From contig CANLIE010000028.1 of NCBI GenBank assembly GCA_947491225.1, positions 1 through 40,345 of the forward strand: DNA of 40,345 bases, read 5' to 3'. The DNA comes from an uncultured Cellulophaga sp. GTDB lineage: Bacteria; Bacteroidota; Bacteroidia; Flavobacteriales; Flavobacteriaceae. This document shows, piece by piece, positions 1 through 9,598 of this stretch. Numbering within the stretch: the stretch's first letter is position 1; every line of letters starts with the position of its first letter. The notes beneath the pieces were generated by a model. That model saw nothing but the letters and a program-made list of their open reading frames with translations, was not told the DNA's origin and ran no database searches. The position numbers were made by a program, and so were the translations under genes.

Positions 1-127
1 AATACAACGATGTGCAATGCATCAGCCTGTCACTATAAGTAGGCTAAAACTAATTGAGAACTAAATGGGTAACCCTAAAAAATAATTTGTATTGATTATT
101 TAATAAGATTAACTTAATTTTAAGCTT

Positions 128-2335
128 ATGATGAGTGAAGCAGACATAGAAAAAGAAAACAAAGAGATTACGCGCCAGTATAAAGAATTATTGCGCATAA
201 GTTATCAAACGCTTTCAGATGAAGACAAAAAACTCATTCGTTCAGCTTTTGAAATAGCAATGGATGCTCACAAAGATCAACGTAGAAAATCTGGTGAAGC
301 ATATATTTTTCATCCAATTGCTGTTGCAAGGATTGTAGCTTCAGAAATTGGATTAGATGCCACTTCCATTGCTTCTGCTCTGTTACATGATGTTGTTGAA
401 GATACAGAATATACTCTTATAGACATTGAAAGAATGTTTGGAGAGACTGTTGCAAAGATTGTAGATGGCCTAACAAAAATAGCTCACCTAAAGAAAGATA
501 TGAATGTATCTCAACAGGCAGAGAACTTTAGAAAAATGTTATTGACCTTAAATGACGATGTTAGGGTAATCATTATAAAAATTGCTGATCGCTATCACAA
601 TATGCTTACAATGGATTCTATGCCAGAGCACAAACAATTAAAGATAGCTTCTGAAACATTGTACATATACGCTCCGCTCGCTCATAGAATTGGGCTATAC
701 AATATTAAAACAGAATTAGAAGATTTAAGCTTAAAATACACAGAACCTGAAGTCTACAATGACATTCTAGACAAAATAGAAGAGACTAAAGAAGAACAAC
801 AAGCCTATATTGATGCATTCTCTAATACAATAAGAGATTCTTTAGATAGAGAAGGATTAAACTATACTATTAAAGGAAGAATGAAATCCATTTTTTCTAT
901 TCGTAGGAAAATGAAAATGCAAAATGTTCCATTTGATGAAATTTATGACAAATTTGCAATTCGGATTATTTATAAATCTGACCCTGCTAATGAAAAATTC
1001 TTAGCTTGGAAGATTTACTCTGTTGTAACTGATAATTTTATACCAAACCCTGTGCGCTTGCGTGATTGGATTTCCTCTCCAAAATCTACTGGTTATGAAG
1101 CCTTACACATAACCGTTATGGGACCTAAAGCAAAGTGGGTAGAAGTGCAAATACGAAGTGAACGTATGCATGAAATTGCAGAAAAAGGGTATGCAGCGCA
1201 CTTTAAGTATAAACACGGAGCTCAAAAAGAACAAGGTATAGAAGTTTGGTTAAATAGGTTGCAAGAGGCTTTAGAAAATGCAAATACCAATGCGGTAGAT
1301 TTTGTTGAAGAATTTAAGTTAAATCTTTATTCTAAAGAAATATTTGTATTTACCCCCAAAGGAGATTTAAAATCATTACCCAAGGGTTCCACTTCCTTAG
1401 ATTTTGCATTCCATATTCATTCAGAAATAGGCTTAAGAACAAGAGGAACCAAGGTTAATGGAAAATTAGTGCCGCTAAGTACTATATTACAAAGTGGAGA
1501 TCAAGTAGAAGTTATTACATCTGAAAAATCTAAACCAAACCAGAGTTGGTTAGACTACGCCACTACAGCACGTGCAAGATCCAAGATAAAATCATCTCTT
1601 AAAGAAGAAAAGAAAGAAGTAGCTGAAGATGGCAAAGAGATATTAAGACGTAAATTAAAATCTCAAAAAATTAATTTTAACGAAGATACTATAAACAAAA
1701 TGGTATCTCACTTTAAATTAAAAACAAGCTTAGACTTATTTTATAGGGTTGGTACAGGATCTATAGACAATACTCAAATAAAAGATTTTGCCTCATCATA
1801 CAGTAATGCATTTATTAGCTTCTTTAAAAATAGGATTAGAAGAACTCCAATTCCTGAGAATATTGACAAAGAAGAAATTACTGCCAAGTATGATCAATTA
1901 GTATTTGGTAAAGAAGAAGAAAAATTAAAGTATAAACTTTCTCAATGCTGTAACCCAATTCCTGGTGATGACATTTTTGGATTTATAAGTGTTAATGAAG
2001 GAGTAAAAGTGCACACTAAAAACTGTCCAAATGCAATTTCATTACAATCTAATTATGCATATAGAATTATATTAGCCAAATGGATAGATTCTTCTCAGCA
2101 AGAGTTTATGGCTAGTATAAAACTAACAGGAATAGATAATATTGGTGTTATTAGTGACCTAACTACCATTATTTCACAACAAATGCATGTAAATATGAAA
2201 AATCTGAATTTTAACACCAATGATGGCACATTTTCAGGGAAAATCACAGTTGTTGTCAAAAATAATTCTATATTAAATAAACTAATAATTAATCTAAAGA
2301 AAATTAACGGTATAGATAAAGTAGTGAGAATTTAA
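128..2335 (+). CDS. spoT: Bifunctional (p)ppGpp synthetase/hydrolase, Rel/SpoT family
   Basis: Cytoplasmic enzyme that makes and degrades the stringent-response alarmone (p)ppGpp. The 735-residue length is that of a long Rel protein, and all domains are present. The N-terminal HD hydrolase domain (about 40-190) has H48, H62, the HD pair H87-D88 and E91-D92, so the hydrolase looks intact. The synthetase domain (about 240-370) carries [13 protein letters not shown] and [20 protein letters not shown] domain (about 405-470, with [15 protein letters not shown]) and a C-terminal ACT domain (about 655-735) follow. A Cys-rich piece near 640 ([10 protein letters not shown]) precedes the ACT domain. 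ATG codons at 128 and 131 are both possible starts. It is followed at 43 nt by a Fur-family gene and then purA. Since purA commits IMP to adenine nucleotides, the grouping links purine supply and alarmone metabolism; co-regulation is inference. Confidence 0.95.
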   Translation: MMSEADIEKENKEITRQYKELLRISYQTLSDEDKKLIRSAFEIAMDAHKDQRRKSGEAYIFHPIAVARIVASEIGLDATSIASALLHDVVEDTEYTLIDIERMFGETVAKIVDGLTKIAHLKKDMNVSQQAENFRKMLLTLNDDVRVIIIKIADRYHNMLTMDSMPEHKQLKIASETLYIYAPLAHRIGLYNIKTELEDLSLKYTEPEVYNDILDKIEETKEEQQAYIDAFSNTIRDSLDREGLNYTIKGRMKSIFSIRRKMKMQNVPFDEIYDKFAIRIIYKSDPANEKFLAWKIYSVVTDNFIPNPVRLRDWISSPKSTGYEALHITVMGPKAKWVEVQIRSERMHEIAEKGYAAHFKYKHGAQKEQGIEVWLNRLQEALENANTNAVDFVEEFKLNLYSKEIFVFTPKGDLKSLPKGSTSLDFAFHIHSEIGLRTRGTKVNGKLVPLSTILQSGDQVEVITSEKSKPNQSWLDYATTARARSKIKSSLKEEKKEVAEDGKEILRRKLKSQKINFNEDTINKMVSHFKLKTSLDLFYRVGTGSIDNTQIKDFASSYSNAFISFFKNRIRRTPIPENIDKEEITAKYDQLVFGKEEEKLKYKLSQCCNPIPGDDIFGFISVNEGVKVHTKNCPNAISLQSNYAYRIILAKWIDSSQQEFMASIKLTGIDNIGVISDLTTIISQQMHVNMKNLNFNTNDGTFSGKITVVVKNNSILNKLIINLKKINGIDKVVRI

Positions 2336-2344
2336 AATTTACAC

Positions 2345-2352
2345 TACATTTG
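2345..2352 (+). promoter_or_regulatory. Candidate -7 promoter element for the Fur-family gene
   Basis: TACATTTG fits the Bacteroidota -7 consensus TAnnTTTG and lies 26 nt before the ATG at 2379, a normal distance. I see no TTTG at the -33 position. The match is short and AT-rich DNA gives chance hits, so this is tentative. If real, fur and purA can be transcribed apart from spoT. Confidence 0.4.
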
Positions 2353-2378
2353 CAAAATCTAAAGCTGTAGAAAACACT

Positions 2379-2828
2379 ATGGGTAGTAACAAAAATCAAG
2401 ACATTGTGAAAAGTGTCTTCACAAATTTCTTAGAAGAAAACGGACACAGAAAAACTCCCGAACGCTACGCTATACTGCAAGAAATTTACGAAAGTGAAGA
2501 TCATTTTGATATAGAATCACTATATATTAAAATGAAAAATAAAAATTACAGGGTTAGTAGAGCTACATTATACAATACTATTGAGCTTTTACTTGATTGT
2601 AAATTGGTACGAAAACACCAGTTTGGAAAAAATCAAGCTCAGTATGAAAAATCATATTTTGACAGACAACATGACCATGTTATTTTAACTGACACTGGTG
2701 AGGTTATGGAGTTTTGTGACCCTAGAATACAAACCATAAAAAAAACAATAGAAGAAGTGTTTGACATAAAAATAAACAACCACTCACTCTATTTCTACGG
2801 AACCAAAAACAAAAAAGAGAACAACTAA
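2379..2828 (+). CDS. Fur-family transcriptional regulator lacking the CxxC zinc pair
   Basis: A 149-residue regulator of the Fur superfamily (Fur, Zur, PerR). The N-terminal winged helix (about 8-85) has [10 protein letters not shown] and [12 protein letters not shown], the family's recognition helix. The C-terminal dimerisation half keeps the regulatory metal ligands: H98, H100, E111 and H135 in the NHSLYFYG motif. By alignment with E. coli Fur, the CxxC cysteines that bind structural zinc are replaced by Leu103 and Thr106 (LTDTG in place of CLDCG). The family is certain. Which metal or signal it senses cannot be told from sequence, so no symbol is given. It sits 13 nt before purA and probably shares its transcript, an unusual partner for a metal regulator. 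Confidence 0.9.
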   Translation: MGSNKNQDIVKSVFTNFLEENGHRKTPERYAILQEIYESEDHFDIESLYIKMKNKNYRVSRATLYNTIELLLDCKLVRKHQFGKNQAQYEKSYFDRQHDHVILTDTGEVMEFCDPRIQTIKKTIEEVFDIKINNHSLYFYGTKNKKENN

Positions 2829-2841
2829 CCAATTACGGCAA

Positions 2842-4113
2842 ATGGCAGTAGATTTACTACTAGGACTCCAATGGGGAGACGAAGGAAAAGGAAAAATTGT
2901 TGATGTACTAACCAAAGATTATGATATTATTGCACGCTTTCAAGGAGGTCCAAATGCAGGTCATACCTTAGAGTTTGATGGCATTAAACACGTCTTAAGA
3001 ACAATTCCATCTGGAATTTTTCATAAAAAAGCAATTAATGTCATTGGTAATGGTGTTGTTATAGACCCTGTTGTTTTTATAAAAGAATTAGAAGGCTTAG
3101 ATCAGTTTAATATAGATTATAAAGCAAAATTAATAATTTCAAGGAAAGCACACTTAATATTACCTACCCACCGTTTACTTGATGCTGCTTCTGAAGCATC
3201 TAAAGGAAAAGCCAAAATTGGCTCTACTTTAAAAGGAATAGGTCCAACTTATATGGATAAAACTGGCAGGAATGGTATTCGTGTTGGTGATTTGGAATTA
3301 GATTCTTGGAAAGAAAAGTATCGTAACCTTGCAGACAAGCATGAAGCTATGATAAAGTTTTACAATGTTGATGTACAGTACGATTTAGAAGAAATGGAAG
3401 TAGAGTTTTTTGAAGCTATAAAACTTTTAAAAGAACTAACTTTTATTGATAGTGAAGAATATCTGAACCAAGCTATAAAAGAAGGCAAAACAATTTTGGC
3501 AGAAGGTGCACAAGGATCATTATTAGATATAGATTTTGGAACATATCCGTTTGTAACATCTTCCAACACTACAGCAGCTGGTGCGTGTACTGGTTTAGGT
3601 ATTGCCCCAAACAAAGTAAAAGAAGTTTATGGCATCTTTAAAGCATACACAACTCGTGTAGGTTCTGGTCCATTCCCAACAGAATTGTTTGATGAAGTGG
3701 CATCTAATATGGCTAAAGTAGGACATGAGTTTGGCGCAGTAACTGGCAGACCTCGTCGTTGTGGATGGTTGGATTTGGTTGCCCTGAAATATGCTTGTCA
3801 AGTAAATGGAGTTACACAATTAAATATGATGAAAGGTGATGTTCTTTCTGGTTTTGGAAGTTTAAAAGTTTGTACTTCTTATAATTACAAAGGAAAAGCC
3901 ATATCACATTTACCGTACAATATAGAACCAGAAAACGTAACTCCAATATATACAGAATTTCCATGTTGGAAAGAAGACTTAACAAAAATGACAAGTCCAT
4001 CTCAATTCCCTAAAGAACTTAATGAATACATAGATTTTCTAGAAAAAGAATTAGAAATACCAATTAAGATTGTTTCTGTAGGACCAGACAGAAAACAAAC
4101 CATAAACAGATAA
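2842..4113 (+). CDS. purA: Adenylosuccinate synthase
   Basis: Cytoplasmic enzyme of purine synthesis. It joins IMP and aspartate, at the cost of GTP, to form adenylosuccinate, the first committed step to AMP. At 423 residues it is family length. The N-terminal signature WGDEGKGK holds the catalytic Asp13, and His41 lies in GGPNAGHTL, with the same numbering as in E. coli PurA. STLKGIGPTY, the switch region TSSNTTAAGACTGLG and GRPRRCGWLD are also intact. The ATG follows the Fur-family stop by 13 nt, pointing to one transcript. A bulged hairpin with a T-rich tail follows the stop. Confidence 0.97.
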   Translation: MAVDLLLGLQWGDEGKGKIVDVLTKDYDIIARFQGGPNAGHTLEFDGIKHVLRTIPSGIFHKKAINVIGNGVVIDPVVFIKELEGLDQFNIDYKAKLIISRKAHLILPTHRLLDAASEASKGKAKIGSTLKGIGPTYMDKTGRNGIRVGDLELDSWKEKYRNLADKHEAMIKFYNVDVQYDLEEMEVEFFEAIKLLKELTFIDSEEYLNQAIKEGKTILAEGAQGSLLDIDFGTYPFVTSSNTTAAGACTGLGIAPNKVKEVYGIFKAYTTRVGSGPFPTELFDEVASNMAKVGHEFGAVTGRPRRCGWLDLVALKYACQVNGVTQLNMMKGDVLSGFGSLKVCTSYNYKGKAISHLPYNIEPENVTPIYTEFPCWKEDLTKMTSPSQFPKELNEYIDFLEKELEIPIKIVSVGPDRKQTINR

Positions 4114-4153
4114 ATAAAAAACCATTTTATAAAAAAGCGGTATTTTTATTTTA
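4111..4153 (+). terminator. Likely rho-independent terminator after purA
   Basis: AAATAAAAAACC pairs with GGTATTTTTATTT across a loop of about 17 nt, with one bulged base, and the 3' arm is itself T-rich. Only the two G-C pairs at the loop end are strong, so efficiency is uncertain. It separates purA from the next gene, which has its own candidate promoter. Confidence 0.5.
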
Positions 4154-4223
4154 TAACATACTGAGTTATTTCTTCTTATTCTTAAAACTATGCAAATCTA
4201 TTAGAGAACAATCAAAAAAAACC

Positions 4224-4231
4224 TATTTTTG
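4224..4231 (+). promoter_or_regulatory. Candidate -7 promoter element for the OstA-like gene
   Basis: TATTTTTG matches TAnnTTTG and lies 16 nt before the TTG start at 4248. At the expected -33 place there is TTAG, a near match to TTTG at 4201-4204 with exactly 19 nt between the elements. If used, the mRNA leader would be only about ten bases. Confidence 0.45.
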
Positions 4232-4247
4232 AACAAAACTTTTAGAC

Positions 4248-5936
4248 TTGTTAAAATTAAATGTAGTCATAGGATTATTCCTTTTTGTTTTTGGTGTAAA
4301 TGCGCAAGAGCAACCGCCAGAAAAAAAACAAATAAATATAAAACACGGAGCTAACTTCACTAAAGATGAAGCTAATTACCCAGGTGCGTCCATCTTTAGT
4401 AGAGATAGTGAAAGACAAGTAGAATTTGAACACCAAGGAGCAACCCTTTGGTGTGATGTTGCCATATTTTATCCAAAAGAAAACAAACTTATTGCCATAA
4501 ACAACGTTCGTATGCAGCAAGGAGATTCCATACAAATGGATAGTGGAAAATTAGAGTATTTTGGAAACATAAAACTAGCAAAAGCATCAAAGAATGTAAC
4601 ATTACAAAGCCCAGATGCTACATTAAAAACAGATACTTTATATTTTGATAGAGAAAAACAAGAATCTTATTACAAACATTATGGAACCATTATAGATACA
4701 TCTAATGTAACCACCAGTAAAATTGGAAAGTACTATATGACCACAAAAAAATACCAGCTTTTAGATAGTGTAAAAATTACAAACCCAGATTACAAAATAG
4801 TTTCTGACCGAATGGATTATTACACGACTTCAGAAAATGTGTATATGTACGGTCCAACTACCATAACTGGAAAAGATTATAAAATGTATTGTGAACGTGG
4901 TTTTTACGAAACAAAAACAGAAACAGGATATGGTATTAAAAACACTCGTATAGATTACGATAACAAAATTATAGTAGGAGACAGTTTATATTTTGACAAA
5001 AGTAAGAAATTTGCATCTGCCACTAATAACATTACAGTTACAGACACCATTAACAATGGCGTCATTAGAGCACATTATGCTGAAGTTTACAAAGAACTTG
5101 ATTCTGTTTTTGCAACAAAAAAAGCCGTTTCAATAAGCGTTATGGAAAAAGACTCACTTTATATGCACGGAGATACGTTAATGGTTACAGGCAAACCAGA
5201 AAACAGAATTATACGTGCATTTAGAGGTGCTAAATTCTTTAAAACAGATATAAGTGGCAAATGCGATTCCATTCATTACGAGCAAAAAACAGGAATAACC
5301 CAGCTTATTACAAAGCCAATTGTATGGAATGTAGATAATCAAATGACAGGAGACAGCATTCACTTAATATCTAACCTAGAAACAGATAAATTAGACTCCT
5401 TAAAAGTTATAAACAATGCATTTATAATCTCTTTAGACACTATTGGAAAAACTGGTTACAACCAAGCAAAAGGAAAAAACTTATATGGAAAATTTGTGGA
5501 CAATAAACTTAAAATCATTGATCTGGTCCAAAATGTAGAGGTACTATATTATTCATATAACGATGAACAACGCTTAATTGGTATAGATAGATCTACGTGT
5601 GGAAAAGTAAATATGATAATGGAAAATAATGAAATTGACATTATTACCTACTACCTTAAACCATCTGGGATAACTTATCCAGAAGGAGAAGAACCAGAAA
5701 AAGGTTCTAAAATAGAAGGATTTATATGGTATGGAGATCAGCGAATATATACTAAAGATGATATTTTTGACGAAGATGACAAAAATTATATCTTACCAAT
5801 TATTAAGGGAATTAGCAATCCTATAGATATTGACGCTGAAGAACAAGAACGTCATAAAAATGAAAACGATCCCATAAATAATTTGCCAAATTCAAAAGCC
5901 ATTAGAAAAAGAGATGCAATTAAATCTACAAAATAA
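4248..5936 (+). CDS. OstA-like (LptA/OstA family) periplasmic LPS-transport protein
   Basis: A 562-residue exported protein of the OstA/LptA superfamily, whose members form the periplasmic bridge carrying lipopolysaccharide to the outer membrane. The N-terminus is a signal peptide: basic start, hydrophobic stretch VVIGLFLFVFG, and a likely cleavage site after VNA. The rest is beta-rich, with repeated blocks of the type 'x-DSLYFD-x' and 'KADxLxY' (for example TDTLYFDREK near 125 and GDSLYFDKSK near 245), typical of stacked OstA strands. The C-terminus is charged. At more than twice the length of E. coli LptA it is the large Bacteroidota form. The start is TTG at 4248: an in-frame TGA lies at 4230-4232 and no other start codon falls between. 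The next gene follows after 23 nt. Confidence 0.8.
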   Translation: MLKLNVVIGLFLFVFGVNAQEQPPEKKQINIKHGANFTKDEANYPGASIFSRDSERQVEFEHQGATLWCDVAIFYPKENKLIAINNVRMQQGDSIQMDSGKLEYFGNIKLAKASKNVTLQSPDATLKTDTLYFDREKQESYYKHYGTIIDTSNVTTSKIGKYYMTTKKYQLLDSVKITNPDYKIVSDRMDYYTTSENVYMYGPTTITGKDYKMYCERGFYETKTETGYGIKNTRIDYDNKIIVGDSLYFDKSKKFASATNNITVTDTINNGVIRAHYAEVYKELDSVFATKKAVSISVMEKDSLYMHGDTLMVTGKPENRIIRAFRGAKFFKTDISGKCDSIHYEQKTGITQLITKPIVWNVDNQMTGDSIHLISNLETDKLDSLKVINNAFIISLDTIGKTGYNQAKGKNLYGKFVDNKLKIIDLVQNVEVLYYSYNDEQRLIGIDRSTCGKVNMIMENNEIDIITYYLKPSGITYPEGEEPEKGSKIEGFIWYGDQRIYTKDDIFDEDDKNYILPIIKGISNPIDIDAEEQERHKNENDPINNLPNSKAIRKRDAIKSTK

Positions 5937-5959
5937 TCTCCTAAAAAATAAAATAAGTC

Positions 5960-7141
5960 TTGAAAGATGACTTTTTTAAATATCAGGCGCAAACAAGTCC
6001 ACATCCTTTAGCCCTTGAAGTATCAAAAGCTAAAGGAAGCTATATCTATGATAAAGACAACAACGCGCACCTTGATTTTATAGCAGGTGTTTCTGCTTGC
6101 ACACTTGGTCATTGTCATCCAAAAGTTGTAAAAGCTATAACAAAACAGGCAAATGAATATATGCACGTAATGGTATATGGAGAATATGCATTGAAACCAG
6201 CAGTTGAATACTCAAAAATATTAGCTTCATTATTACCAGATCCGTTACAAACAACTTATTTGGTTAATTCTGGAACAGAAGCTATAGAAGGCGCCATTAA
6301 ATTAGCTAGACGTTCTACAGGAAGATCTCAAATTATTTCCGCTCTTAATTCTTATCACGGTAACACAATGGGTAGTATGAGTGTTTCTGGAGTAGAAAGT
6401 CAAAAAAGTACATTTAGACCCTTAATACCAGATGTAACTTTTATCAATTTTAATAATGAACAAGATTTACAACAAATAACAAAAAAAACTGCAGCTGTGG
6501 TATTAGAAACGATACAAGGTGGAGCTGGCTTTATTGTACCAACCAATAATTACTTAAAAAAAGTAAAAGAACATTGCTCTAAAGTAGGCGCACTATTAAT
6601 TTTGGATGAGATACAACCAGGTTTTGGCAGAACAGGAAAATTATTTGCATTTGAGCACTATACATGTATCCCTGATATTTTAGTTATAGGTAAGGGTATG
6701 GCTTCTGGCCTTCCTGTTGGAGCATTTGTGGCTTCTTACAATTTAATGCAAAACTTACAAAGCAAACCCAAACTAGGACACATAACAACATTTGGTGGCA
6801 ATCCAGTAGTTGCAGCCGCTAGCCTGGCTACACTAAAAGAATTAACCAATACAAGCTTAATTAAGAATACCTTAGAAAAAGAAAAAATATTTAAAAAATA
6901 TTTAAAACATAAATACATTATAGAAATTCGTGGCAAAGGCTTAATGTTGGCTTTAATTATGGAAAATATAAAAATTACAAATTATGTTATAACACATTGT
7001 GCTCAAAACAGACTTATTCTATTTTGGTTATTATTTGAACCCAAAGCCATACGCATTTCTCCCCCATTAACCATTACCGAATCTGAAATTAAAAAAGGTT
7101 GTAAAATAATCATAGATGCCTTAAACACATATAAAAATTAG
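5960..7141 (+). CDS. Class III (ornithine/acetylornithine-type) PLP aminotransferase
   Basis: A 393-residue cytoplasmic PLP enzyme of aminotransferase class III. Visible features are NSGTEAIEGAIKLARR (phosphate-binding region, near 103), SYHGNTMGSMS (131-141), the cofactor Asp in LDEIQPGFGRTG (D216) and the PLP lysine K245 in IGKGMASGLPVGAF. The family transfers amino groups between omega-amino acids, or ornithine-like amines, and 2-oxo acids. The substrate cannot be assigned from sequence; no arg genes are nearby, so argD is not claimed. The start is TTG at 5960, giving KDDFFKYQAQTSPHPLALEV as the next residues, which matches the usual start of such proteins. It is probably co-transcribed with the OstA-like gene. 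Confidence 0.85.
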   Translation: MKDDFFKYQAQTSPHPLALEVSKAKGSYIYDKDNNAHLDFIAGVSACTLGHCHPKVVKAITKQANEYMHVMVYGEYALKPAVEYSKILASLLPDPLQTTYLVNSGTEAIEGAIKLARRSTGRSQIISALNSYHGNTMGSMSVSGVESQKSTFRPLIPDVTFINFNNEQDLQQITKKTAAVVLETIQGGAGFIVPTNNYLKKVKEHCSKVGALLILDEIQPGFGRTGKLFAFEHYTCIPDILVIGKGMASGLPVGAFVASYNLMQNLQSKPKLGHITTFGGNPVVAAASLATLKELTNTSLIKNTLEKEKIFKKYLKHKYIIEIRGKGLMLALIMENIKITNYVITHCAQNRLILFWLLFEPKAIRISPPLTITESEIKKGCKIIIDALNTYKN

Positions 7142-7186
7142 GTTGTTAACTATTTTGTTAATAATATAGATACAAATAAGCATTAA

Positions 7187-7204
7187 AAGGTAGTGTAATA
7201 CCTT
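7187..7204 (+). terminator. Short hairpin with T-rich tail after the aminotransferase gene
   Basis: AAGGTA and TACCTT form a 6-bp stem around a 6-nt loop, followed by ACTTTTATTTT. This is a weak but plausible terminator in the 98-nt gap before the TPR gene. No consensus promoter is evident between it and the ATG at 7240. Confidence 0.4.
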
Positions 7205-7239
7205 ACTTTTATTTTAATCATATATGCAAGAAATAATTT

Positions 7240-8640
7240 ATGGCGTTAGATGCTGACGAAAGACCTGACAGACCAATAGCAAAATTTGAGTCAATGCTAA
7301 AGACAGATGATGTCTATTTTTTTGACGCTGAAGATTTTGAAGATATTATTCACTACTATCTTAACAACGGAAAAATATCCTTGGCGAAAAAAGCTATAAA
7401 AATTGGATTAACACAACATCCTAGCACAATAGAATTAAAACTATTGGAAATTGAAGTTCATATCTTTGAGAACAATTTGGAAGTTGCTGAAATAATGTTA
7501 GATAGTCTACAAGTTATTGATAGTAACAACGAAGAAATATACATACAACGAGCCAATATTTTTTCTAAAAAAGATGATCATAAAACCGCTATAGAATTGC
7601 TAAAGAAAGCTTTAAGCTTATCAGAAGACACTATAGACATTCATTCTTTATTAGGAATGGAACATCTTTTTATGGATAATTTTGAAGAAGCTAAAAAGCA
7701 TTTCATACAATGTATTCTGTTTGATGAACATGATTTTGCATCACTTTACAATATTATTTATTGTTTTGAATATTTAGAAGATTATGACGGTGCTATTATT
7801 TTTCTTAATGAATATTTAGATAAAAATCCTTATTGCGAGGTGGCTTGGCATCAACTAGGGAAACAATATTTTACAAAAAAAATGTTCAAAGAAGCATTAA
7901 CAGCTTTTGATTTTGCCATTATTTCTGAAGATACATTCATAGGTGCTTATTTTGAAAAAGGTAAAGTATTGGAAAGGCTAAAACGTTACAATGAAGCTAT
8001 AGAAAATTATGAAATTACTATAGAAATTGAAGACCCGTCAGCTTTTGCTTATTTAAGAATTGGAAAATGTTATGAAAAACTAGACAATAGAGATATGGCT
8101 AAGTTTTATTTTTACCAAACTGTTCATGAAGATCCACTCTTAGATAAAGGTTGGCTTGCCATTACAGATTTCTACATTAGACAAAGAGAATACAATAAAG
8201 CCAAAGACTATATTACCAAAGCCATTAATATAGATGAAGAAAACTTAATGTATTGGGGAAAGTGTGCTCATATAAATGAAGCATTAAATTCATATGAAGA
8301 AGCTGAAGCTGCATATCAAAGAATGATAAATTTAGGAGATTGTGAATTAAATACTTGGTTATTATGGAGTAGTTTGGTCATAAAAAAGGGAGACCCCCAC
8401 TCAGCTCTTCAAATACTACAACAAGCATTGGCGTTTTATCCTAATAATGCAGATATATTATACAAAATTGCAGGTTCACATTTAATTCTAAACCAAACAA
8501 TTAAAGCAAAGAAATATCTGTTAATAGCATTAGAATACAACCCAAAAAAAATATCCGTTTTTAAAATGGAATTTCCTAAGTTTAAAAACAATAGTTGGGT
8601 TAATAATATTGTGGAAGAATTCAACAGTACTTCCAAATAA
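7240..8640 (+). CDS. Cytoplasmic tetratricopeptide-repeat protein
   Basis: A 466-residue protein with no signal peptide or membrane segment, made of about eleven to twelve TPR helix pairs. Clear repeats include AIELLKKALSLS (near 120), AIIFLNEYLDKNP (near 185), ALTAFDFAIISE (near 220), AIENYEITIEIEDPSAFAYLRIGKCYEKL (near 255-280) and ALQILQQALAFYPNN (near 390). TPRs are protein-binding scaffolds; no enzymatic domain is attached and I do not recognise a specific function. It lies 31 nt before the first DUF368 gene on the same strand, so an operon TPR-DUF368-DUF368-aroE is likely. Confidence 0.85.
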   Translation: MALDADERPDRPIAKFESMLKTDDVYFFDAEDFEDIIHYYLNNGKISLAKKAIKIGLTQHPSTIELKLLEIEVHIFENNLEVAEIMLDSLQVIDSNNEEIYIQRANIFSKKDDHKTAIELLKKALSLSEDTIDIHSLLGMEHLFMDNFEEAKKHFIQCILFDEHDFASLYNIIYCFEYLEDYDGAIIFLNEYLDKNPYCEVAWHQLGKQYFTKKMFKEALTAFDFAIISEDTFIGAYFEKGKVLERLKRYNEAIENYEITIEIEDPSAFAYLRIGKCYEKLDNRDMAKFYFYQTVHEDPLLDKGWLAITDFYIRQREYNKAKDYITKAINIDEENLMYWGKCAHINEALNSYEEAEAAYQRMINLGDCELNTWLLWSSLVIKKGDPHSALQILQQALAFYPNNADILYKIAGSHLILNQTIKAKKYLLIALEYNPKKISVFKMEFPKFKNNSWVNNIVEEFNSTSK

Positions 8641-8671
8641 ATATTTATTTTTACTGCTTTTTAACAATACT

Positions 8672-9589
8672 ATGAAACAACGCAATATACTTCAATATTT
8701 ATACATTACATTAAAAGGATTGGCAATGGGTGCTGCAGATGTTGTTCCAGGTGTTTCAGGAGGCACAATAGCCTTTATTTCAGGTATATATGAAGAATTG
8801 ATAGCAACCATAAACAATATAAATTTTTCCCTTATTAAAACATTTAAAGAAAATGGTTTTAAAGCAATGTGGACAAAATTAAATGGTAATTTTTTAGCAG
8901 CTCTTTTTTTAGGTATAGGAATAAGTATATTATCTTTAGCCAAGGGTATTAGTTGGTTATTAGAAAATCAACCTATTTTAGTATGGTCATTCTTTTTTGG
9001 ACTTGTAGTTGCTAGTATTATTATTGTTGGAAAATCAATAAAAAAATGGAATTTAGGAGCCATTATTGGGCTTGTCGTAGGTGCCTTAGCCGCATACTAT
9101 ATAACCACATTACCACCAAACGAAAACACAACAAGTTTACCATACTTATTTTTATCTGGATCCTTGGCAATTTGTGCTATGATTTTACCAGGTATATCTG
9201 GTGCATTTATCCTTGTATTGTTAGGTTCTTACAAAACCATTCTCGATGCATTGCATGAGTATGACCTAAAAACAATAATAGTTGTTGGGGCTGGAGCAAT
9301 TTTTGGATTGTTAAGTTTTGCAAGAATACTTAAATGGCTTTTTCATCATCAAAAAGATTTAACACTTGCTGTATTAACAGGTTTTATCATAGGTTCTTTA
9401 GCTAAAATATGGCCATGGAAAAAAGTATTGGAAACTAAAACTTTTGGAGACAAGATAATAACTGTTGCTGAACAAAATGTTTCTCCTTTCTCTTATAATG
9501 GAGATAATCAATTATTATTTGGGATTATTTTAGCCATTCTAGGTTTTTCACTTATTTTTATACTGGAAAAAGTAGCTTCCAAAAAATAA
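8672..9589 (+). CDS. DUF368 polyprenyl-phosphate translocase family protein (copy 1)
   Basis: A 305-residue integral membrane protein of the DUF368 (PopT) family. Characterised members recycle undecaprenyl phosphate across the cytoplasmic membrane for cell-wall and surface-polymer synthesis. It has two inverted halves, each with its signature: GAADVVPGVSGGT near residue 23 and LPGISGAFILVLLGSY near residue 175. Eight or so hydrophobic segments are visible. An in-frame GTG at 8609 would lengthen it by 21 residues but lies inside the TPR gene. The ATG at 8672 gives the compact start typical of the family, so I prefer it. A second copy follows after 9 nt. Confidence 0.87.
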   Translation: MKQRNILQYLYITLKGLAMGAADVVPGVSGGTIAFISGIYEELIATINNINFSLIKTFKENGFKAMWTKLNGNFLAALFLGIGISILSLAKGISWLLENQPILVWSFFFGLVVASIIIVGKSIKKWNLGAIIGLVVGALAAYYITTLPPNENTTSLPYLFLSGSLAICAMILPGISGAFILVLLGSYKTILDALHEYDLKTIIVVGAGAIFGLLSFARILKWLFHHQKDLTLAVLTGFIIGSLAKIWPWKKVLETKTFGDKIITVAEQNVSPFSYNGDNQLLFGIILAILGFSLIFILEKVASKK

Positions 9590-9598
9590 AATAATCTA

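Noticed and set aside
1-127. Left edge as the end of an upstream gene
   Set aside because: Three short frames on + end within 64 bases, and none has a recognisable C-terminus. No promoter could be assigned to spoT either.
8609-8671. GTG-initiated extension of the first DUF368 protein
   Set aside because: It lies wholly within the end of the TPR gene, and the family start fits the ATG at 8672.
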